Shown piece by piece: positions 19,961 through 31,362 of a DNA stretch of 64,000 nt (positions within the stretch are counted from its first letter, which is position 1; each line of letters begins with the position of its first letter). The DNA is taken from contig JAQCBT010000001.1 in assembly GCA_027621405.1 (NCBI GenBank), positions 124,001 to 188,000 of the forward strand, read 5' to 3'. Origin of the DNA: Pseudomonadota bacterium. GTDB taxonomy: Bacteria; Pseudomonadota; Gammaproteobacteria; Pseudomonadales; Pseudohongiellaceae. Below the pieces are notes generated by a model. That model did no database searches and was not told where the DNA came from. It was given only the letters and a program-made list of their open reading frames with translations. The position numbers and the translations under genes were made by a program.

Positions 19961-20410
19961 GTGAGAAATAGTGAAAAGCTCATAGCCGAGCTGATAGCGC
20001 CGACGGTCGAAGCTCTGGAACTGGAGTTATGGGGAATTGAACACTCGCAGCAAGGCAAGTATTCGGTGCTGCGAATTTTTATCGAGAGTGAGCGCGGCAT
20101 CACTATCGAGGACTGTGAGAAAGTCAGTCGCCAGGTAAGCGCGATCCTGGATGTGGAAGATCCAATCTCTGGAGAGTACACACTGGAAGTATCGTCACCG
20201 GGCCTGGATAGGCCGCTATTCAAGATTGAGCAGTTTGAGCAGTACAAGGGAAGTGAAGTCGACGTGCGGTTGCGTGCGCCACTCAATGGAAGGCGCAAAT
20301 TCAAGGGACTAATCGCAAACGTCAATGATGACAAAGTTTGTGTGCAGGTAGATGGAGTCGAATATCAACTACCGCATGCTGATATAGAGAAGGCAAATAT
20401 AGTTTACTGA
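19961..20410 (+). CDS. rimP: ribosome maturation factor RimP
   Basis: RimP binds the 30S subunit and promotes its maturation. From GTG at 19961 the protein is 149 residues, the size of the E. coli factor. It has LIAPTVEALELELWGIEHSQQGKYSVLRIFIE, EDPISGEYTLEVSSPGLDRPLF and the C-terminal SH3-like barrel. GAGGG lies 4 nt before the GTG. Upstream in-frame codons run into the terminator region and are unlikely to be translated. First gene of rimP-nusA-infB. Confidence 0.92.
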   Translation: MRNSEKLIAELIAPTVEALELELWGIEHSQQGKYSVLRIFIESERGITIEDCEKVSRQVSAILDVEDPISGEYTLEVSSPGLDRPLFKIEQFEQYKGSEVDVRLRAPLNGRRKFKGLIANVNDDKVCVQVDGVEYQLPHADIEKANIVY

Positions 20411-20471
20411 TCTTGCATGGCGGAAGATTCTAACAATCTGCCTGTAATGATGAGTTGGTGACACGATTATG

Positions 20472-21956
20472 ATGAGCAAAGAGATTTTAATGGTTGCGGA
20501 TGCTGTCTCGAATGAGAAAGGTGTATCCCGAGCTGTTATCTTTGAAGCAATTGAATCTGCATTGGCCACTGCGACCAAGAAGCTTCACGACGATGAAGAA
20601 ATAGATTGCCGTGTAGCTGTTAATCGCAGTACAGGTGAGTATGAGACTTTCCGTGTTTGGACAGTCGTGGAAGATGAAGACTATCTTGAAGAAGCTTCCC
20701 AGCTCACACTTGAGCAGGCTGCAGAGAAAGACGAGTCGCTTGCAATCGGGGACACCTACGAAGAGAAGATCGACAATGTTGAGTTTGGTCGTATCGCTGC
20801 GCAAACTGCGAAGCAGGTCATCGTGCAGAAGGTACGGGAAGCAGAACGCGAAATCGTTATATCAGAATATGAACACAGGGTTGGTGAATTGGTCGCTGGC
20901 ACTGTTAAGAAAGTCACTCGAGACAATATTATCGTTGATCTTGGTAATAATGCAGAAGCCCTGTTACCTCGTGACCAGATGATTCCGCGCGAGACTTTCC
21001 GCATCGGGGATCGTCTGCGTGCAATCCTGACCGAAGTAAGTTCGGAACAGAGAGGCCCTCAACTGTTTCTCAGCAGGACGTCTCCTGACATGCTCATCGA
21101 GTTGTTCAAGATTGAGGTGCCTGAAATCGCGGAAGAGGTCATAGAGATCAAGGCCGCGGCCCGTGATCCGGGTTCTCGTGCGAAGATTGTAGTCAGCACA
21201 AATGATGGCCGCATCGACCCTGTGGGTGCCTGTGTCGGTATGCGCGGCTCACGAGTACAGGTGGTTTCCAATGAATTGGCCAACGAACGTATCGACATCA
21301 TTCTGTGGGATGACAACCCTGCACAGCTGGTGATCAATTCCATGGCTCCGGCGGAAGTGGCTTCCATTATTGTTGATGAAGATAGCCATACCATGGATAT
21401 AGCCGTGGAAGAGGACAACCTGGCCCAGGCTATCGGTCGCAACGGCCAGAATGTTCGACTGTCGAGCGAATTGACAGGCTGGACCATCAACGTGATGAGC
21501 GAAGAAGAAGCCGCCGCCAAGCAACAGCAGGAAGCGAGCACCTTTATCGAGATGTTCATGCAGAAACTGGATGTTGATGAAGATGTCTCAGAAGTTCTGG
21601 TGCAGGAAGGATTCACCTCGCTCGAGGAAATTGCATACGTACCGCTGGACGAGATTATCGCTATTGAAGGATTCGATGAAGAAATTGCCAACGAATTGCG
21701 TAATCGCGCCAAGGATGCGCTGCTGACCCAGGCGATCGCTTCTGAAGAAGATTTGTCTTCAGCAAATATTGCAGACGACCTTTTAAACATGGAAGGTATG
21801 GATGACACTCTCGCCTTGCAATTGGCGAAGAAAGGAATCCTCAATATGGAAGACCTCGCTGAACAGTCAGTAGACGAATTGATAGACATCGAAGGTATGG
21901 ACGAAGAACGTGCAGGTAAGTTGATCATGACTGCGCGCGCACCGTGGTTTGAATAA
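20472..21956 (+). CDS. nusA: transcription termination/antitermination factor NusA
   Basis: NusA binds elongating RNA polymerase and modulates pausing, termination and antitermination. Order: an N-terminal polymerase-binding domain beginning [17 protein letters not shown], an S1 domain ([21 protein letters not shown]), two KH domains ([18 protein letters not shown] and [18 protein letters not shown]), and a C-terminal pair of acidic repeats ([14 protein letters not shown] and [12 protein letters not shown]), as in E. coli. Two ATG codons lie in tandem at 20469 and 20472. The second matches the E. coli start better. About 494 residues. Confidence 0.97.
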   Translation: MSKEILMVADAVSNEKGVSRAVIFEAIESALATATKKLHDDEEIDCRVAVNRSTGEYETFRVWTVVEDEDYLEEASQLTLEQAAEKDESLAIGDTYEEKIDNVEFGRIAAQTAKQVIVQKVREAEREIVISEYEHRVGELVAGTVKKVTRDNIIVDLGNNAEALLPRDQMIPRETFRIGDRLRAILTEVSSEQRGPQLFLSRTSPDMLIELFKIEVPEIAEEVIEIKAAARDPGSRAKIVVSTNDGRIDPVGACVGMRGSRVQVVSNELANERIDIILWDDNPAQLVINSMAPAEVASIIVDEDSHTMDIAVEEDNLAQAIGRNGQNVRLSSELTGWTINVMSEEEAAAKQQQEASTFIEMFMQKLDVDEDVSEVLVQEGFTSLEEIAYVPLDEIIAIEGFDEEIANELRNRAKDALLTQAIASEEDLSSANIADDLLNMEGMDDTLALQLAKKGILNMEDLAEQSVDELIDIEGMDEERAGKLIMTARAPWFE

Positions 21957-21988
21957 CCCTTTGGTGCAGGGTAAACGGGAGTAATTGA

Positions 21989-24538
21989 ATGGCAGACGCA
22001 ACAGTTAGTGAACTTGCCGAAGTAGTTGGAGTGTCAGTAGACAAATTGCTGGCGCAGATCAAGGAAGCGGGCTTACCTCATACCGCTGCTGATGATCAGA
22101 TATCCAACGAAGACAAGAACATCTTGCTGATTCATCTACGTCGCAGTCATGGTGACCGCGAGGCGACTGCTGCTGCCCCGAGAAAAATCACCTTGAAGCG
22201 AAAGACGATTGGTACCTTGAAGTCGGCGTCAACGTCGGGTCGCGGCAAGACCGTTAACGTGGAAGTGCGCAAGAAGCGTACCTACGTTAAGCGTAGTGCA
22301 CTCGATGTTCCGGCTTCGGAAGAAGAAGTTGTAGCAACTCCTGAAGAGCTACAGGCCGAACAGGAGCAGGCTCCAGCAGTACCGGAAGCTGCGGCTGAAT
22401 CACAGACCGGGGCAGAAGTAGCCGCCGAAGCTGCGGCTGGAGAGCCAGTAGCCGCAACTGCTGCCGAGGAAACAACAGAAACCAAGTCGCAGGATATACC
22501 TCCTCCCACCCCCGATGAGGAAGCCGCACGAGGCAAGCCTGCCAGTCGCCGCAAGAAATCGGCTGCAGAGGACGAAGCAGCAGAAAAGAAGAAAACACAT
22601 CTGCGCAATAAGGCGAAGGCACAACAAGCGCCGAAGCGGCCGAAGACCATCCATGTTAACGATGACTTCGTGCTGGAAGGTGATGAATACGACGAGCTGG
22701 GCGGACGCCGCCGCGGTCGAAAGGGTAAGGGCAGGCTTAGCGCGCAGACTCACGCTTTTGAGAAGCCGACTGAATTCATAGCGCGGGAAATCAAGATTGG
22801 CGAGGCCAATACTGTGCCTGACCTGGCGTCCCAGATGTCGGTTAAAGCTGCCGAAATCGTCAAAGTGCTATTCAACATGGGCGTTATGGCCACCATTAAT
22901 CATGTGCTGGACCAGGATACGTCGACCCTGCTGATTGAAGAAATGGGCCACAAGGCCAAGTTTGTCTCGGAAGACGCCATCGAAGAACAGTTAGCTGATT
23001 CCCTTGCCGCGCAGGTTGGTACCGAAGAAGTCACCAGGGCCCCGGTTGTTACCGTAATGGGTCATGTTGACCATGGTAAGACTTCCTTGCTGGACTACAT
23101 CAGGAAATCGACCGTTGCGTCACATGAGGCTGGTGGCATTACCCAGCATATCGGTGCCTATCACGTTGATACTGCGCACGGCATGATCAGCTTCCTCGAT
23201 ACACCGGGCCATGCGGCATTCACTGCCATGCGTTCTCGTGGAGCCAAGGCAACCGATGTAATTGTCCTGGTCGTAGCCGCAGACGATGGTGTGAAACCGC
23301 AGACTGAGGAAGCGGTGCAGCACGCCAAAGCGGCAGGTGTACCGATGGTTGTGGCGATCAACAAGATAGACAAGGAAGGTGTGGACCCGGATCGGGTCAA
23401 GAATGAATTGTCAGCACTCGATGTGATCCCCGAAGATTGGGGTGGTGATACACAGTTCCTGCAAGTTTCAGCCCATACCGGTCAGGGAATCGATGAATTG
23501 TTGGAAGCAATCCTGCTGCAGGCTGAACTGCTGGAATTGAAGGCTTATACCGACGTCCCTGGACAGGGAGTGGTAATAGAATCGCGTCTCGACAAAGGGC
23601 GGGGCCCGGTTGCATCGGTACTGGTGCAGAACGGCACCCTGAGAAGTGGTGATACCGTACTGGCAGGCACCGAATTTGGAAGGGTTAGGGCGCTGGTTGA
23701 CGAGAACGGCAAGCATGTCAGTGAGGCGGGGCCTTCAATTCCCGTCGAGATTCTGGGTCTCAACGGCGTGCCCGAGGCGGGAGACGAATTCGTAGTCGTT
23801 GCTGACGAGAAGAAAGCGCGGGAAGTTGCCCAATTCCGACACAATCGTCACAAAGATAACCTGCTGGCTCTGCAGCAATCCAACAAGGTGGAGAGCATGT
23901 TTGCCGGCATAGGCAAGGACGAGAAGAAGATTCTCAATGTCATTATCAAGGCAGACGTGCGCGGTTCACTCGAGGCAATCGTAGGTTCCCTGCAGAAGCT
24001 GGGTAACGACGAGGTTGAAGTGAATGTCGTTGCCTCCGCCGTGGGTGGTATCTCGGAAACAGATGTACACCTGGCGCACACCACCAAATCGATGATCATA
24101 GGCTTTAACGTGCGTGCCGATAAGGTCGCCCGCGATATCGTTGAGAACGAAGGCCTCAGGATGCGTTACTACAATGTGATCTATGATGTCATTGATGACG
24201 CCAAGGCTATTCTCGGCGGCATGCTGGAACCGGAGATTCGCGAAGAGATTGTCGGTATTGCCGAAGTACGCGATGTATTCAATTCGCCCAAGTTTGGGCT
24301 GATTGCCGGTAGCATGGTGATCGAAGGCACTGTGTATCGCAGTAAGCCAATCCGGGTGCTGCGGGACAACGTGGTGATCTATGAAGGTGAACTGGAATCA
24401 CTGCGTCGTTATAAGGATGACGCCAATGAGGTACGCAGCGGCATGGAATGCGGTATCGGCGTTAAAAACTACAACGATGTGAAAGTAGGCGACAAGATTG
24501 AAGTCTACGAAACCACCGAGGTCGCCAGGTCACTCTAG
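21989..24538 (+). CDS. infB: translation initiation factor IF-2
   Basis: IF-2 is the GTPase that brings initiator tRNA to the 30S subunit. The 849-residue protein has an IF2 N-terminal module ([24 protein letters not shown]). A long Ala/Glu/Lys-rich linker follows (about 60-250). The G domain has [20 protein letters not shown] and NKID. The remaining domains end with the initiator-tRNA-binding C2 domain. It lies 32 bp after nusA. An initiator tRNA gene opens the same region, consistent with joint control of initiation components. Confidence 0.98.
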   Translation: MADATVSELAEVVGVSVDKLLAQIKEAGLPHTAADDQISNEDKNILLIHLRRSHGDREATAAAPRKITLKRKTIGTLKSASTSGRGKTVNVEVRKKRTYVKRSALDVPASEEEVVATPEELQAEQEQAPAVPEAAAESQTGAEVAAEAAAGEPVAATAAEETTETKSQDIPPPTPDEEAARGKPASRRKKSAAEDEAAEKKKTHLRNKAKAQQAPKRPKTIHVNDDFVLEGDEYDELGGRRRGRKGKGRLSAQTHAFEKPTEFIAREIKIGEANTVPDLASQMSVKAAEIVKVLFNMGVMATINHVLDQDTSTLLIEEMGHKAKFVSEDAIEEQLADSLAAQVGTEEVTRAPVVTVMGHVDHGKTSLLDYIRKSTVASHEAGGITQHIGAYHVDTAHGMISFLDTPGHAAFTAMRSRGAKATDVIVLVVAADDGVKPQTEEAVQHAKAAGVPMVVAINKIDKEGVDPDRVKNELSALDVIPEDWGGDTQFLQVSAHTGQGIDELLEAILLQAELLELKAYTDVPGQGVVIESRLDKGRGPVASVLVQNGTLRSGDTVLAGTEFGRVRALVDENGKHVSEAGPSIPVEILGLNGVPEAGDEFVVVADEKKAREVAQFRHNRHKDNLLALQQSNKVESMFAGIGKDEKKILNVIIKADVRGSLEAIVGSLQKLGNDEVEVNVVASAVGGISETDVHLAHTTKSMIIGFNVRADKVARDIVENEGLRMRYYNVIYDVIDDAKAILGGMLEPEIREEIVGIAEVRDVFNSPKFGLIAGSMVIEGTVYRSKPIRVLRDNVVIYEGELESLRRYKDDANEVRSGMECGIGVKNYNDVKVGDKIEVYETTEVARSL

Positions 24539-24590
24539 GGCAAATTGTCCGATTGCAGTGCAACGGTGAGTTGATACAGGGACTGCCAAC

Positions 24591-25037
24591 GTGTCGGAAA
24601 TGACCGCCAGGGCGCAACGTGTTGCCGATCAGATCCAGCGAGAAATCGCTGTGCTGATCCAGCTCGAGGTTAACGATCCCCGTGTCAACATGGTCTCGGT
24701 TACGGGCGTTGACGTTAGCAATGACCTCGCCCATGCCAAGATTTATGTTACGGTGATGAATTCCCTCACCGGAGACAGTGAGCAGGACAAGGAAACCCTG
24801 ACCGATCCAGGAAAACTGGATCAGTTGGAGATAGAAGAGAACCTGAAGGCCTTGACCAAGGCGTCCGGTTATCTGAGGACATTGCTGGCCAAGCGCTTGC
24901 GCTTGCGCGCCGTACCGAAACTGCACTTCTACTACGATAGCAGTGTGGAGAGGGGGCATCGCCTTTCCAGTTTGATTGACGATGCCCTGGAAGCGGATCG
25001 TCAGCAACACGCAGACAATGCAGCGAGCAATGAATAA
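24591..25037 (+). CDS. rbfA: 30S ribosome-binding factor RbfA
   Basis: RbfA is a KH-fold cold-shock factor acting in 16S rRNA maturation. The 148-residue protein has RAQRVADQIQREIAVLIQLEVNDPRVNMVSVT and the SPxxxLRxxLAKRLRLRxxPxLxFxxDxS-like C-terminus. The GTG start at 24591 has AGGGA 8 nt upstream. ATG at 24600 would be too distant from it. It overlaps truB at its 3' end. Confidence 0.93.
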   Translation: MSEMTARAQRVADQIQREIAVLIQLEVNDPRVNMVSVTGVDVSNDLAHAKIYVTVMNSLTGDSEQDKETLTDPGKLDQLEIEENLKALTKASGYLRTLLAKRLRLRAVPKLHFYYDSSVERGHRLSSLIDDALEADRQQHADNAASNE

Positions 25038-25974
25038 GGTCAGCGGCGCTAATCAGGGTGGAAGGCAGCGCAGGAACAAGGGCAGGAAAGTAAACGGCAT
25101 TGTGCTCCTGGACAAGGCCGGTGGCCTGAGCTCCAATGCCACGTTGCAGGAAGTGAAGCGCTTGTTTGAGGCGCAAAAAGCCGGTCACACTGGCAGTCTC
25201 GACCCACTGGCGACGGGTGTATTGCCGCTCTGCCTGGGGGAAGCGACCAAGATATCGCAGTTTTTGCTGGACTCTGACAAGGCTTACCGGGCACGCCTGA
25301 AGCTGGGGGTCAGAACCGACAGTGGTGATAGTGAGGGAGTGGTAATCAGCACTGGTGATTACTCCACAATCAGCACAAAACAGATCGAATCTGCCCTGTC
25401 GCAGTTCGAGGGAGAGATAGAGCAGACACCTCCCATGCATTCCGCGATCAAGGTCGGAGGGGTGCCGCTATACAAGATGGCGCGCAAAGGCATAGAGATT
25501 GAAAGAAAGTCTCGCAAGGTGCGCATTAGCAGGATTGAGTTATTGCAGCATGAAGGCGACGAGTTGGAAATCGAAGTCTTCTGCAGTAAGGGCACCTATA
25601 TTCGCACGATTGCGGACGATCTGGGTGAACTGCTTGGATGTGGCGCGCATATCATTGCGCTACGACGCATTCAGGCGGGCAATTTTGGCGAACAGCAGTG
25701 TATCTCGATTGAAGAGCTGCAGCGCATAAAAATGACTGAAGGGCTGGCTGGCATCGACGAATGCCTGGTCGCCATGGACGAAGCAGTAGGTGACCTGCCA
25801 GAAGTGAGGTTGCCGAGTATTACAGCCGACTGTGTTAAACACGGACAGGCGGTATTGGTAAGGCACTTGCCGGCGGAAGGCCTGGTAAGGCTTTATGATG
25901 AAGAGGAGTTTATAGGCATCGGCGCCATAGACGACGATGGCAAGGTAGCTCCAAGGCGTCTGCTGGTCAGTTAA
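25030..25974 (+). CDS. truB: tRNA pseudouridine-55 synthase
   Basis: TruB isomerises U55 in the T-loop of nearly all tRNAs. The catalytic Asp is in GHTGSLDPLATGVLPLCLG (Asp58 from this start), after the lead motif VNGIVLLDKAGGLSSNATLQ. The KAYRARLKLGVRTDSGD segment and C-terminal PUA-like part are present. I chose ATG 25030, overlapping the rbfA stop by 8 nt and giving 314 residues, the E. coli length. ATG 25018 is an alternative. Confidence 0.95.
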   Translation: MNKVSGANQGGRQRRNKGRKVNGIVLLDKAGGLSSNATLQEVKRLFEAQKAGHTGSLDPLATGVLPLCLGEATKISQFLLDSDKAYRARLKLGVRTDSGDSEGVVISTGDYSTISTKQIESALSQFEGEIEQTPPMHSAIKVGGVPLYKMARKGIEIERKSRKVRISRIELLQHEGDELEIEVFCSKGTYIRTIADDLGELLGCGAHIIALRRIQAGNFGEQQCISIEELQRIKMTEGLAGIDECLVAMDEAVGDLPEVRLPSITADCVKHGQAVLVRHLPAEGLVRLYDEEEFIGIGAIDDDGKVAPRRLLVS

Positions 25975-26019
25975 TTAATCGGCTGACAGAGCAGGCATTT
26001 TCGATAAGGAAAGTACCAG

Positions 26020-26046
26020 TTGACTACTAATATGCGTGGTTACACT
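26020..26046 (+). promoter_or_regulatory. possible promoter for rpsO
   Basis: TTGACT (26020-26025), a 15-bp spacer and TACACT (26041-26046), in the 162-bp gap before rpsO. The spacing is short, so the assignment is weak. Confidence 0.35.
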
Positions 26047-26136
26047 GGTTTTATAGGGATATTGAAGCTTCTATATTGATTGCATAAGAGCAATCAGGAG
26101 AAGCCAAAATTAACCGCATATTACGGAGAAAGTAAA

Positions 26137-26406
26137 ATGGCTTTATCAGCTGAACGTAAAGAAGAAATCATTAAAGAGTACGCTCAAGGTGAAGGTGACA
26201 CCGGTTCCCCCGAGGTTCAGGTAGCGCTTCTCACTGCCAATATCAATGATCTGCAAGATCATTTCAAAGAGCACATCCATGATCACCATTCACGTCGCGG
26301 ATTGATTCGCATGGTGAATAGTCGACGTAAGCTCCTCGATTATCTGAAGCGCAAGAATGTTGAACGCTATTCAACCCTGATCAAGCGACTTGGTCTGCGC
26401 CGATAA
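26137..26406 (+). CDS. rpsO: 30S ribosomal protein S15
   Basis: S15 is a primary 16S rRNA-binding protein of the 30S platform. From the ATG at 26137 the protein is 89 residues ([28 protein letters not shown]...KRLGLRR), exactly family length, with GGAG 8 nt upstream. The usual [14 protein letters not shown] and [21 protein letters not shown] motifs are present. In E. coli rpsO is autoregulated by an mRNA pseudoknot. I did not identify an equivalent. pnp follows, the conserved rpsO-pnp operon. Confidence 0.97.
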   Translation: MALSAERKEEIIKEYAQGEGDTGSPEVQVALLTANINDLQDHFKEHIHDHHSRRGLIRMVNSRRKLLDYLKRKNVERYSTLIKRLGLRR

Positions 26407-26498
26407 GGTTCATCTTAAATAAACAAAAACAGGAATTACTGGAACGCCGCACTCGAAACAGGAACAGGTGCGGGTTTTGGAAATTGTAGGAAGAGAAT

Positions 26499-28610
26499 AT
26501 GTTTAATCCAGTAAGCAAGACGTTTCAATTTGGTGAGCAATCGGTCACTCTTGAAACTGGCAAGATCGCCCGTCAGGCGACCGGTGCCGTTGTAGTAACA
26601 ATCGGCGATGTGCAGGTACTCGCCACCGTAGTAGGACGCAAGCAGGCTAATGCAGGCCAGGACTTCTTCCCGCTGACGGTTAACTACCAGGAGAAGACCT
26701 ACGCCGTGGGTAAGATCCCAGGCGGTTTTTTCAAACGCGAAGGGCGCCCGACCGAGAAGGAAACACTCACGTCTCGCCTGATCGATCGTCCAATTCGTCC
26801 TTTGTTCCCGAAAGGGTTCATGAACGAAGTGCAGGTCATCTGTACCGTAATCTCTGGCGGCAAGGATGAAGATCCGGATATCGCCGCCATGATCGGTGCC
26901 TCCGCTGCTCTGGCTATCTCCGGCATTCCATTCGCCGAACCGATCGGCGCGGCTCGTGTTGGCTATGACCATGAGAATGGTTATGTGCTGAATCCAAATT
27001 ACGCACGTTTGGAATCCTCGTTGCTGGACATGGTCGTAGCCGGCACGCAATCTGCTGTGCTGATGGTGGAATCCGAAGCGAAGCAGCTGACAGAAGACCA
27101 GATGCTGGGTGCGGTGTTGTTCGCGCACCAGGAAATGCAAGTCGTCATCAATGCCATCAATGAACTGAAGGCGGAAGCTGGCAAGCCCACCTGGGACTGG
27201 CAGCCTCCAGCGGAGAACACCAGCCTGCGTTCTGCGCTGGAAGAGAAGTTCGCCGCCGGTGTAACCGAGGCTTACCAGATCTCCGACAAGATGGCTCGCT
27301 ACGATGCGGTTGGTGCACTGCGACAGCAGGCCATCGCCGAGATCGCCAATGAAGAGAACGGCGTTAGCGAGAGTGACGTCGCCGACGCATTCGGTGCTCT
27401 GGAGAAGCGCACGGTTCGCAATCGAATCCTGGATGGCAATCCGCGAATCGATGGTCGTGACACCAAGACAGTTCGTGCAATCGAAGTCGAAACCGGAGTG
27501 CTGCCAAAGGCTCACGGTTCGGCATTGTTCACTCGCGGTGAAACCCAGGCGCTGGTAGTTACTACTCTTGGTGCGCTGCGTGATGCGCAGCTGCTGGAAG
27601 GTCTAGATGGCACGAAGAAAGATGGCTTCATGCTCCATTACAACTTCCCTCCCTTCTCTGTAGGTGAGGCAGGTTTCATGGGCGGACCCAAGCGCCGAGA
27701 GATCGGCCACGGTCGACTGGCCAAGCGCGGCGTCGCTGCAGTCATGCCGAAGGAAGAGGATTTCCCCTACGCGATTCGCGTGGTGTCAGAAATTACCGAG
27801 TCCAATGGCTCCAGCTCCATGGCCAGCGTCTGTGGTAGCAGCCTGGCCATGATGGATGCCGGTGTCCCGGTTTCAGCACCGGTGGCGGGTATCGCCATGG
27901 GCCTGATCAAGGAAGGTGAGCGCTTCGCCGTACTGACCGACATCCTTGGTGATGAAGATCACCTCGGCGACATGGATTTCAAGGTTGCCGGTACATCCAA
28001 TGGCGTTACTGCCCTGCAGATGGACATCAAGATTCAGGGCATTACCGAAGAGATCATGGAAATCGCCCTGGCCCAGGCCCACGATGCCCGTATTCATATC
28101 CTTGGCGAGATGAACAAGGTTATCGCCGAGCCGCGTGCCACGGTTTCCGACAACGCACCAGCGATGGCCATGCTGAAGATCGATCCGGACAAGATCCGCG
28201 ATGTGATCGGTAAGGGTGGTGCTGTCATCCGCGGTATTACCGAGGACACTGGTGCGTCTATAGACATCGATGACGATGGTAATGTTCGCATCTACGGTGA
28301 AGATGCCGACTCTCGCGATGCCGCAGTAGCCATGGTGAATGCCATCACTGCAGAGGCGGAAGTAGGCAGGATCTACAAGGGCAAGGTTGCCCGCATCGTT
28401 GATTTCGGCGCATTCGTGACGATCCTGCCCGGCAAGGATGGACTCGTGCACATCTCCCAGATCTCCCAGGATCGTGTGGAAGATGTAAACGAGTATCTGC
28501 AGGAGGGTCAGGAAGTCCTGGTGAAGTGTCTCGATCTGGATGCTCGCGGCCGAATCAAGCTGAGCATGAAAGAGATTACGGAAGAGGAGAAGGCCGAGTT
28601 CGGCGAATAA
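26499..28610 (+). CDS. pnp: polyribonucleotide nucleotidyltransferase
   Basis: PNPase is the phosphorolytic 3'-5' exoribonuclease of the RNA degradosome. The 703-residue protein has two RNase PH domains (the second with [23 protein letters not shown] and the [18 protein letters not shown] catalytic segment). Then come a KH domain ([25 protein letters not shown]) and an S1 domain ([33 protein letters not shown]). The intact order and size suggest full function. It ends the housekeeping block with a strong terminator. Confidence 0.98.
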   Translation: MFNPVSKTFQFGEQSVTLETGKIARQATGAVVVTIGDVQVLATVVGRKQANAGQDFFPLTVNYQEKTYAVGKIPGGFFKREGRPTEKETLTSRLIDRPIRPLFPKGFMNEVQVICTVISGGKDEDPDIAAMIGASAALAISGIPFAEPIGAARVGYDHENGYVLNPNYARLESSLLDMVVAGTQSAVLMVESEAKQLTEDQMLGAVLFAHQEMQVVINAINELKAEAGKPTWDWQPPAENTSLRSALEEKFAAGVTEAYQISDKMARYDAVGALRQQAIAEIANEENGVSESDVADAFGALEKRTVRNRILDGNPRIDGRDTKTVRAIEVETGVLPKAHGSALFTRGETQALVVTTLGALRDAQLLEGLDGTKKDGFMLHYNFPPFSVGEAGFMGGPKRREIGHGRLAKRGVAAVMPKEEDFPYAIRVVSEITESNGSSSMASVCGSSLAMMDAGVPVSAPVAGIAMGLIKEGERFAVLTDILGDEDHLGDMDFKVAGTSNGVTALQMDIKIQGITEEIMEIALAQAHDARIHILGEMNKVIAEPRATVSDNAPAMAMLKIDPDKIRDVIGKGGAVIRGITEDTGASIDIDDDGNVRIYGEDADSRDAAVAMVNAITAEAEVGRIYKGKVARIVDFGAFVTILPGKDGLVHISQISQDRVEDVNEYLQEGQEVLVKCLDLDARGRIKLSMKEITEEEKAEFGE

Positions 28611-28632
28611 CTGCCTCTTTCAGATAGCTGCT

Positions 28633-28658
28633 AAAACCCGGGCTCGCCCGGGTTTTTT
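28633..28658 (+). terminator. intrinsic terminator of rpsO-pnp
   Basis: AAAACCCGGGC and GCCCGGG arms with a very short loop are followed by six T residues, 22 bp after the pnp stop. Confidence 0.9.
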
Positions 28659-28913
28659 ATTGCTGGCGCAATCGAAACAGCATTCTTTGTTTTAAAAAAG
28701 CTTTTGTTAACAAAGACATAGATGCCTTGTCATCTCTTGTTTTTACCTTGACGAATCTTCGCTAGAATCGGGAAGTTAAGGGGATAGGGCATTGCAGTTT
28801 CGGCTCGTCAGTATCCACTTCAATCGAACATGCAGCCAGAGTCCTACTCAGATGCCCTGGCTCAATAACAATTACTACAAGTTTGACTCGTTTCTCGAAC
28901 AGGAGAGCCTCAA
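28659..28913. other. intergenic region upstream of the heme/copper protein gene
   Basis: No gene seen. It contains a perfect 12-bp palindrome TTTGTTAACAAA (28703-28714), a possible operator, in an AT-rich stretch. I could not place a convincing promoter. Confidence 0.35.
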
Positions 28914-30335
28914 ATGGTTAAGCAACTGCAATCTTTGCTGCTGGTAATTGGCTTCGCCGCCGCCAGCCTGTTTTCTGCTGCCGTCACCGCCCAGCAAGAT
29001 CAAGTGACTTTTCACAAAGATATTGAACCCATCTTGCAGCGTAGTTGCCAGAATTGTCATCGCCCTGGTGGGGTTGGCCCAATGCCTCTGGTGACCTACG
29101 AGCAGGTAGCACCTTTTGCAGGGCTAATCGAATACAAAACCGGACTACGCGATCGGGCGGGGGCCATGCCACCCTGGTACATGGAGAAGAATGTCGGTAT
29201 TCAGGACTACAAGAATGATCCTTCATTGAGCGACGCGGAAATCGCGGCAATTTCTACCTGGGCTCGCACTGGAGTCCCCAGGGGAAATCCATCCGATGCC
29301 CCAGCGCCGCTGGTTTTTGATGATTCTGTAAAGTGGACTGCTGGTGAGCCTGATCTGATCGTAACGACCAACTCGGTGACCAAGTTGGCAGGTACACCTG
29401 ACTGGTGGGGAGAAATTGATCGGGTGCCAGTTGGTCTGGACGAGGACCGCTACGTGAAGTCGGTAGAAATCGTCGAGGTTAATAATGTCAACAATCAGGC
29501 GGGTACCGGCCGTGACACGGTGGGAGGTCGGTTTATCTTCCACCATATGATCTGGAGTACTGCTGAACTGGATGAAAACGGCGATCGCATCGAAGATACG
29601 GTGACTAGCTGGCCGGTTCACGAAGTGGGCCGCAATCCAGATATCTTCGACCCCGATGGTGGTCGTTTGCTGCGTGCTGGTACTTTTATTTATTCTGATT
29701 CAGTGCATCTGCATTCAAATGGGCAAGACACAACAGGCCACCTGGAAATCGGATTCCGTTTCCATCCGGTTGGATACAAACCCAAATACGAGAGAGCCAC
29801 CTTGGGACTTGGTAACGGCGTGGATATCAGTATTGCCGGTAATCAGGATCAACAGGAGTTGCATGCCTACAGTGTGCTGGAGCAGCATACCAAGGTTATA
29901 ACTTTTGAGCCTCACCTGCATGCGCCAGGAGAGAGAATGTGCCTGGAGGCGATTTGGGGTTATACGGTAGAAACCCTGTCCTGTGTGGGGTATGACCACA
30001 ACTGGGTACGCGGATACGCCTATGAGAGTCACGCTGCGCCCCTGTTGCCCAAGGGTACGATCCTGCACATCATTGGTTACATGAACAACACAGAGACAAA
30101 CCCCAATGTTCCCGATCCACGCAATTGGCAGGGCTCAGGCAACAGGTCAGTAACCAATATGTTTATCGACCTGGGTATGCGCGTCTCAATGAGTGATGAA
30201 CAGTTCATGGAGGAGATGGCTGAGCGCCGGCGAGTGCTGAACATGGGGCCAAATGATCATGTGATCGGATGTCCTCTCTGTGGCGCGCCCTTGGTATCAC
30301 CAATGAACGAGCCCGCTGGAGATGATGCAGATTAA
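28914..30335 (+). CDS. secreted c-type heme protein fused to a copper monooxygenase-like domain
   Basis: The 473-residue protein has a signal peptide (to about residue 26) and one heme site CQNCH (45-49). A likely distal Met is in GAMPPW (Met85). A C-terminal half resembles type II ascorbate-dependent copper monooxygenases (PHM fold): HHM at 210-212, HLH at 265-267, His276, and HLH at 334-336 with Met342. Two His pairs plus a Met are what such dinuclear copper enzymes use. The C-terminus carries CPLC. It would act in the periplasm or be secreted; electron delivery by the fused heme is inference. The substrate is unknown. The next gene starts 43 bp later and is probably in the same operon. Confidence 0.65.
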   Translation: MVKQLQSLLLVIGFAAASLFSAAVTAQQDQVTFHKDIEPILQRSCQNCHRPGGVGPMPLVTYEQVAPFAGLIEYKTGLRDRAGAMPPWYMEKNVGIQDYKNDPSLSDAEIAAISTWARTGVPRGNPSDAPAPLVFDDSVKWTAGEPDLIVTTNSVTKLAGTPDWWGEIDRVPVGLDEDRYVKSVEIVEVNNVNNQAGTGRDTVGGRFIFHHMIWSTAELDENGDRIEDTVTSWPVHEVGRNPDIFDPDGGRLLRAGTFIYSDSVHLHSNGQDTTGHLEIGFRFHPVGYKPKYERATLGLGNGVDISIAGNQDQQELHAYSVLEQHTKVITFEPHLHAPGERMCLEAIWGYTVETLSCVGYDHNWVRGYAYESHAAPLLPKGTILHIIGYMNNTETNPNVPDPRNWQGSGNRSVTNMFIDLGMRVSMSDEQFMEEMAERRRVLNMGPNDHVIGCPLCGAPLVSPMNEPAGDDAD

Positions 30336-30378
30336 CTCTGGATTATGCTGAATTTATGCCTTGGGGGAATTTGTAGAA

Positions 30379-31353
30379 ATGAGAAGTTTCATCACAAAAG
30401 CGGCAGGGGTATTTTTGTCTCTCTGCTCATTAGTCTTCGTGCCAATATCATTGGCGCAAACCTATACAAGCGGACAGCATGTTGAGCCGGCTTTCGAAGG
30501 CTGGCGCCCTAATCCTGATGGTACTTTCAATTTTATGTTTGGTTACATGAATGAAAATTGGGAAGAGGCTCCTGATGTACCCGTAGGTGATAATAATTAT
30601 TTCTCACCAGGCGATGCCGATAGGGGGCAGCCCACACACTTTCTGCCTCGTCGCAATCGCTTCACATTTGAAGTTACGGTACCGGCAGACTGGGGTGATC
30701 GTGAATTGGTCTGGACCCTGAATGTGAACGGCCAGGAACGCAAGGCTTATGCAACACTGCGCCAGGATTACCTGGTGGACAATATGGTGATCGCTTCTGA
30801 AACGGGATCGTTAGGCGCGGGTACCAGCAGTCCTGAATCACGCGCAAACTTGCCGCCAGTGGTGAGTGTCATTGGCGATGAGCGCCGCACTGTACGCGCG
30901 GGACGTCCGCTTGAGGTAGAAACTCGGGTGACTGATGATGGCTTGCCAGAACCCACGGACCCTGTCGAGGAAGCACGTCGCTTCGCGGAGTTTGCGGGTG
31001 GTGGCCTGGCTGCCGCCCTGGTGACGCCCGAAACAGTCATGCAGCGCAGATTGATGTCTCCACCGCAGAAAGTTACGGTGGACAAAGTTAATGGCCTCTA
31101 TTATTCCTGGAACAAGTACCGTGGACCTGGCAATGTGACGTTTGATCCGCCGCAGGTGAAAGTCTGGGAAGATACACGCACTAGTGCAAATTCACCTTGG
31201 GGTGCGCTCTGGTTACCGCCCCCTGTCCCTGAGGACGGTGTCTACGAGGTCACCATGACCTTCGATGAGCCAGGTGAGTATATCCTGTGGGGCCGCGCCG
31301 ACGATGGAGGCTTGTACCACGATGCCTATATCACAGTGACCGTAACCGAGTAA
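30379..31353 (+). CDS. secreted protein of unknown function, partner of the heme/copper protein
   Basis: From ATG 30379 (GGGGGA 10 nt upstream) the product is 324 residues with a signal peptide ending near LAQ. An N-terminal part (GWRPNPDGTFNFMFGYMNENWEE, then FEVTVPADWGDRELVWTLNVNGQERKAYATL) looks like a beta-sandwich. A second segment beginning NLPPVVSVIGDERRTVRAGRPLEVETRVTDDG resembles an Ig-like or cadherin-like domain, and the C-terminus (YEVTMTFDEPGEYILWGRADDGGLYHDAYITVTV) is another beta-rich module. No enzyme motif is seen. It is the second gene after the heme/copper protein, so a joint extracytoplasmic role is likely. I do not recognise its function. Confidence 0.6.
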   Translation: MRSFITKAAGVFLSLCSLVFVPISLAQTYTSGQHVEPAFEGWRPNPDGTFNFMFGYMNENWEEAPDVPVGDNNYFSPGDADRGQPTHFLPRRNRFTFEVTVPADWGDRELVWTLNVNGQERKAYATLRQDYLVDNMVIASETGSLGAGTSSPESRANLPPVVSVIGDERRTVRAGRPLEVETRVTDDGLPEPTDPVEEARRFAEFAGGGLAAALVTPETVMQRRLMSPPQKVTVDKVNGLYYSWNKYRGPGNVTFDPPQVKVWEDTRTSANSPWGALWLPPPVPEDGVYEVTMTFDEPGEYILWGRADDGGLYHDAYITVTVTE

Positions 31354-31362
31354 TTTTCTTAC

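Noticed and set aside
26436-27515. 359-codon minus-strand open frame inside pnp
   Set aside because: It is the antisense shadow of a highly conserved gene. It has no ribosome site and no recognisable protein features.
28748-28768. TTGACG and TAGAAT as a promoter for the heme/copper gene
   Set aside because: The spacer is only 9 bp, too short for sigma-70 recognition.
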